Made by a program: the position numbers and the translations under genes
Shown here: positions 61,695-64,000 of the stretch, in pieces
Layout of the letters: each line of letters starts with the position of its first letter
Position numbering within the stretch: position 1 is the stretch's first letter
Source of the DNA: Apiospora phragmitis
Taxonomy: Eukaryota; Ascomycota; Sordariomycetes; Amphisphaeriales; Apiosporaceae
Reading direction: 5' to 3'
Assembly: GCA_038363925.1 (NCBI GenBank)
Contig: JAQQWL010000013.1
Location: 1,612,001 to 1,676,000 of the forward strand
DNA: 64,000 nucleotides
Notes under the pieces: model-generated
What the model saw: only the letters and a program-made list of their open reading frames with translations
What the model was told of the DNA's origin: nothing
Database searches by the model: none

Positions 61695-63351
61695 TCAGGA
61701 ACGATTGTTCCTACCAAACGTGTCTCTGAGCCAATGCAGGGGTCCTCCTCCTCCACTACCACCTCCCCCTGACCTCTCGCTGCTGCGTTCGCTGAAGGTC
61801 GAGCGGCGACTCGAGGGCGAAGGGCTCCTGACCCTCGAGAACTGATACGAAGGCGGGTTCATGGGGGGCGAGTTCGAGCTCCGTCTTTGCGAAGCGCTTC
61901 TCCCATCAGACATCCCGCCCGCGGCCCTAATCGAATCGATACGGTCCCGAGCGCTTTGACGCAAGTTCGACCTACGGCGTTCCGCAGCACTCGGCCGTGA
62001 ACTCGAAGATGGTCCCGCCTCCGGACCTGCTGGTGCATCGTTTCTCTGAGGCTGGCCCGCTGAATCTCCCTCGACTGGCGCTCTGCAGATGGGACATGTG
62101 TTGTGTTCCTTGAGCCACAAGACTACGCATTCATCGTGGAACCAATGCTTACATGGCAACACGATAACTTCATCTCCCATGCCCACGTCGTCAATGCAGA
62201 TTGTACATTCGCCCTTGAGCTCAGGACCTAGCATTTGCTCATCCAATTTCTTCCTGGGCAGCTTGGCTATCGTGTCCTCCGAAGCCGGAGGTGGGGCGTT
62301 CGACTGGGGGTTCGCCTCCATTAGGTTCGTGATAATACGGTCCAAAGCCTCCTGGGAGTAGACCGCGTCGCCGTGGACAGCATTCGGGTTGAGCACCGTC
62401 GAAAACAGATGGTGCAGAATAGTAGGGAAGTCCATTCCAGGGCCAGCAGGACCACCGGGCCGACCGGGGAATCCAGGACCACCCAGGTCATCTTCGTCGT
62501 CGCCATGCGCACGGGGGAAGTTCGGGGGCATGGGAAACGGCGGAGGGGCGCCAGCGCGTCCGAAAATATCACCAAAGACCCTGGGACTTCTATTAGCACT
62601 GGATGTCGAGATAGACACCAAAGTAATCCTAGAGGATCCAATATTGCGGCGGGGAGGGATATCGTACGATTGAAAAGGATCTACTGGCGGGCCACCAATG
62701 CCACCAGGTCGGATTGTTCGACTGCTGCCACTGGTGATGGTGAAACTGCTCACTCCAGAGTAGGGTCCAGACTGGAATCGGGTCACACGGACTTGGGGAC
62801 CTGCACCACCCTCCCCTGCCCCTCCAAACATAAACTGGGGATCGTTGCGACCGACCATTCCTGGCCCGTTGATGCTGCCCAGTAGTTCCGTGAACCTTCT
62901 GATAACATCTTCACTGCTGTCTGGCCTGGCGCGATCTTGGTTGCGGGGGTTTTGCGCCTCTGGAGAACGGAAAGTTGAGCGGCGTCTGAAGATACCGCCC
63001 GGTAATTGATGATGTAGGTGCTCTTCAATATCTTCTTCGTCGGGATCTGAGTCGGTGTCGTGGAGGTTGCGGCGGTTGAGACGATGAAAGGGGTCTAAAT
63101 CAGGCACATCGTCATACTCTCCTCTAGGATCATTCTCTGGGTCGACCTGGCAGGATAGTGATCAGCTTTGATCGTAAGCAAATTTTCGAAAGACATGAAC
63201 CTACTATTTCAGTCGCCTCGCAATGGCATCTAGGGCAAGGGAGGCCATGCTCATCCCGGTACCACTCATTCTCGCACTGGTGGCAATAGACTACCTCGCG
63301 ACCTGCCGAGGCATCAAGATGCTGGCGCGCTACGGGATTGTTGGATGCCAT
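61695..63351 (-). CDS. RING-H2 E3 ubiquitin ligase, RNF115/126-like
   Basis: Exons 63351-63205 and 63146-61695, with a 58-base phase-0 intron (GTAGGT donor, CCAG acceptor), give 532 residues. An N-terminal zinc ribbon (Cys 23, 26, 39, 42; CHQCENEW...CPRC) is the feature that sets RNF115/126/RNF181-like ligases apart. A long Gly/Pro/Ser-rich linker follows. The RING-H2 finger at residues ~363-403 has all eight ligands (C-x2-C-x14-C-x-H-x2-H-x2-C-x10-C-x2-C) and the Pro after the seventh Cys. The C-terminal 120 residues are Ser/Arg-rich. It should transfer ubiquitin in the cytosol, perhaps on ubiquitin-bound or aggregation-prone clients as in the animal relatives; that is inferred. Start chosen at MASNN, close before the zinc ribbon; an in-frame upstream ATG exists. 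Confidence 0.92.
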
Positions 63352-64000
63352 TACTTGGTGCCTCTCGTCGTCTGGCTGCCGTTGCTGGTTTGCGGCAAAG
63401 GCAGCAAGTCCAAGGCCAAGTGCGAGGCCGCCAAGTCGAAGAACGCCGCGGAAAGCCACAATGCTGGACCTTGCTTCAGCTTCGGATCTAAGGACGACCA
63501 AAGTTCGATCGAGGTGGCCGGTCTAGGAAATGGTGTATTGATGATGCGAGGATTCGTTTCGATCCAAGTTGGTACGAACCCTATTATGGCATACGGTGGG
63601 TGATCCGGACTGCTTTCCTCGGCCAGACTTGTTGTCTGTTTTGTAGAATATGTCTGCTTAGCTTATTACCCTGTGCAGTTTGCGCCAACGGTCAGCAGGA
63701 AGCATTAGGTAATTGGTAGAAGTATGCCGCCACTAGACCAATAACTGGAACAGAGGGTGTTAATAAAGGCAGGGGGCGAGCATGGGGAATGGGAAGGGGC
63801 GATGAATACAATGCAGGTTGCCGATGACCCGGTGGGACAGGCAGTGATGCAATTCGACAAGGCTGACTATACGTCTGGTAGGACTGCCTCGGCAGAGAGG
63901 GGAACAAAGAATCGAATGCAGTGCCGCCTGATATGACCATGTGCGACCAAGACCCTCAAACTGCTTGCTCCTCTTGGTAGGTGTGTTCAATACTCGCTCG
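63352..64000. other. Upstream region of the RING gene
   Basis: No gene recognised to the window edge. Overlapping minus-strand frames at 63692-63990 have no features. Confidence 0.5.

Noticed and set aside
1..64000. tRNA, rRNA or CRISPR features
   Set aside because: I looked for tRNA arm patterns and spaced repeats by eye and found none. A tRNA scan would settle the former; CRISPR is not expected in a fungus.

Overview
The window is nuclear DNA from a filamentous ascomycete (Pezizomycotina; Sordariomycete-like is my best guess). The evidence is short GT-AG introns of about 50-135 bases, a CAD-like URA2 gene, a Zn2Cys6 regulator, a fungal sugar porter, and a large AT-rich block carrying the marks of repeat-induced point mutation (RIP).

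Left flank (1-11.74 kb): the 5' end of URA2 (carbamoyl-phosphate synthase / aspartate transcarbamylase, minus strand, cut by the window edge), a cysteine-rich single-pass membrane protein (minus), an MFS sugar transporter (minus) and a divergent FMN-binding Alr4036-type flavoprotein (plus).

Centre (11.747-50.050 kb): a 38.3-kb stack of decayed transposons with no intact gene. It can be resolved element by element from paired terminal repeats and target-site duplications (TSDs). An outer TIR element (Z, TA duplication) contains a pogo/Fot-like element Y. Y contains a minus-strand Ty3/gypsy chromovirus (gypsy3, TSD CCGGT, 31.5 kb apart). Gypsy3 was hit by a pogo copy (pogo1), a second gypsy (gypsy1, TSD TCGTT) and a Ty1/copia element (TSD TTTAT). 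The copia carries gypsy2 (TSD YCGAA), and gypsy2 carries two more pogo copies. A fourth pogo copy lies in Y. When nested insertions are subtracted, the elements return to family-typical sizes: Y about 2.0 kb, gypsy3 7.0 kb, copia 6.06 kb, gypsy2 5.37 kb with a visible 2.1-kb internal deletion. Close to the right edge lie a severed Y-type end, a gypsy 3' end and the C-terminal part of a pogo-like transposase.

Right flank (50.05-64 kb): a 3.1-kb gene-free stretch, an unrecognised conserved-looking 407-residue protein (plus), an F-box protein gene broken by two frameshifts (plus), a six-exon Zn2Cys6 transcription factor (plus), and an RNF115/126-like RING-H2 ubiquitin ligase (minus). The flanking genes are housekeeping or regulatory and do not form an obvious cluster. 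The main discovery value is the dated, nested transposon stack, its internal deletions, and its patchy mutation pattern.
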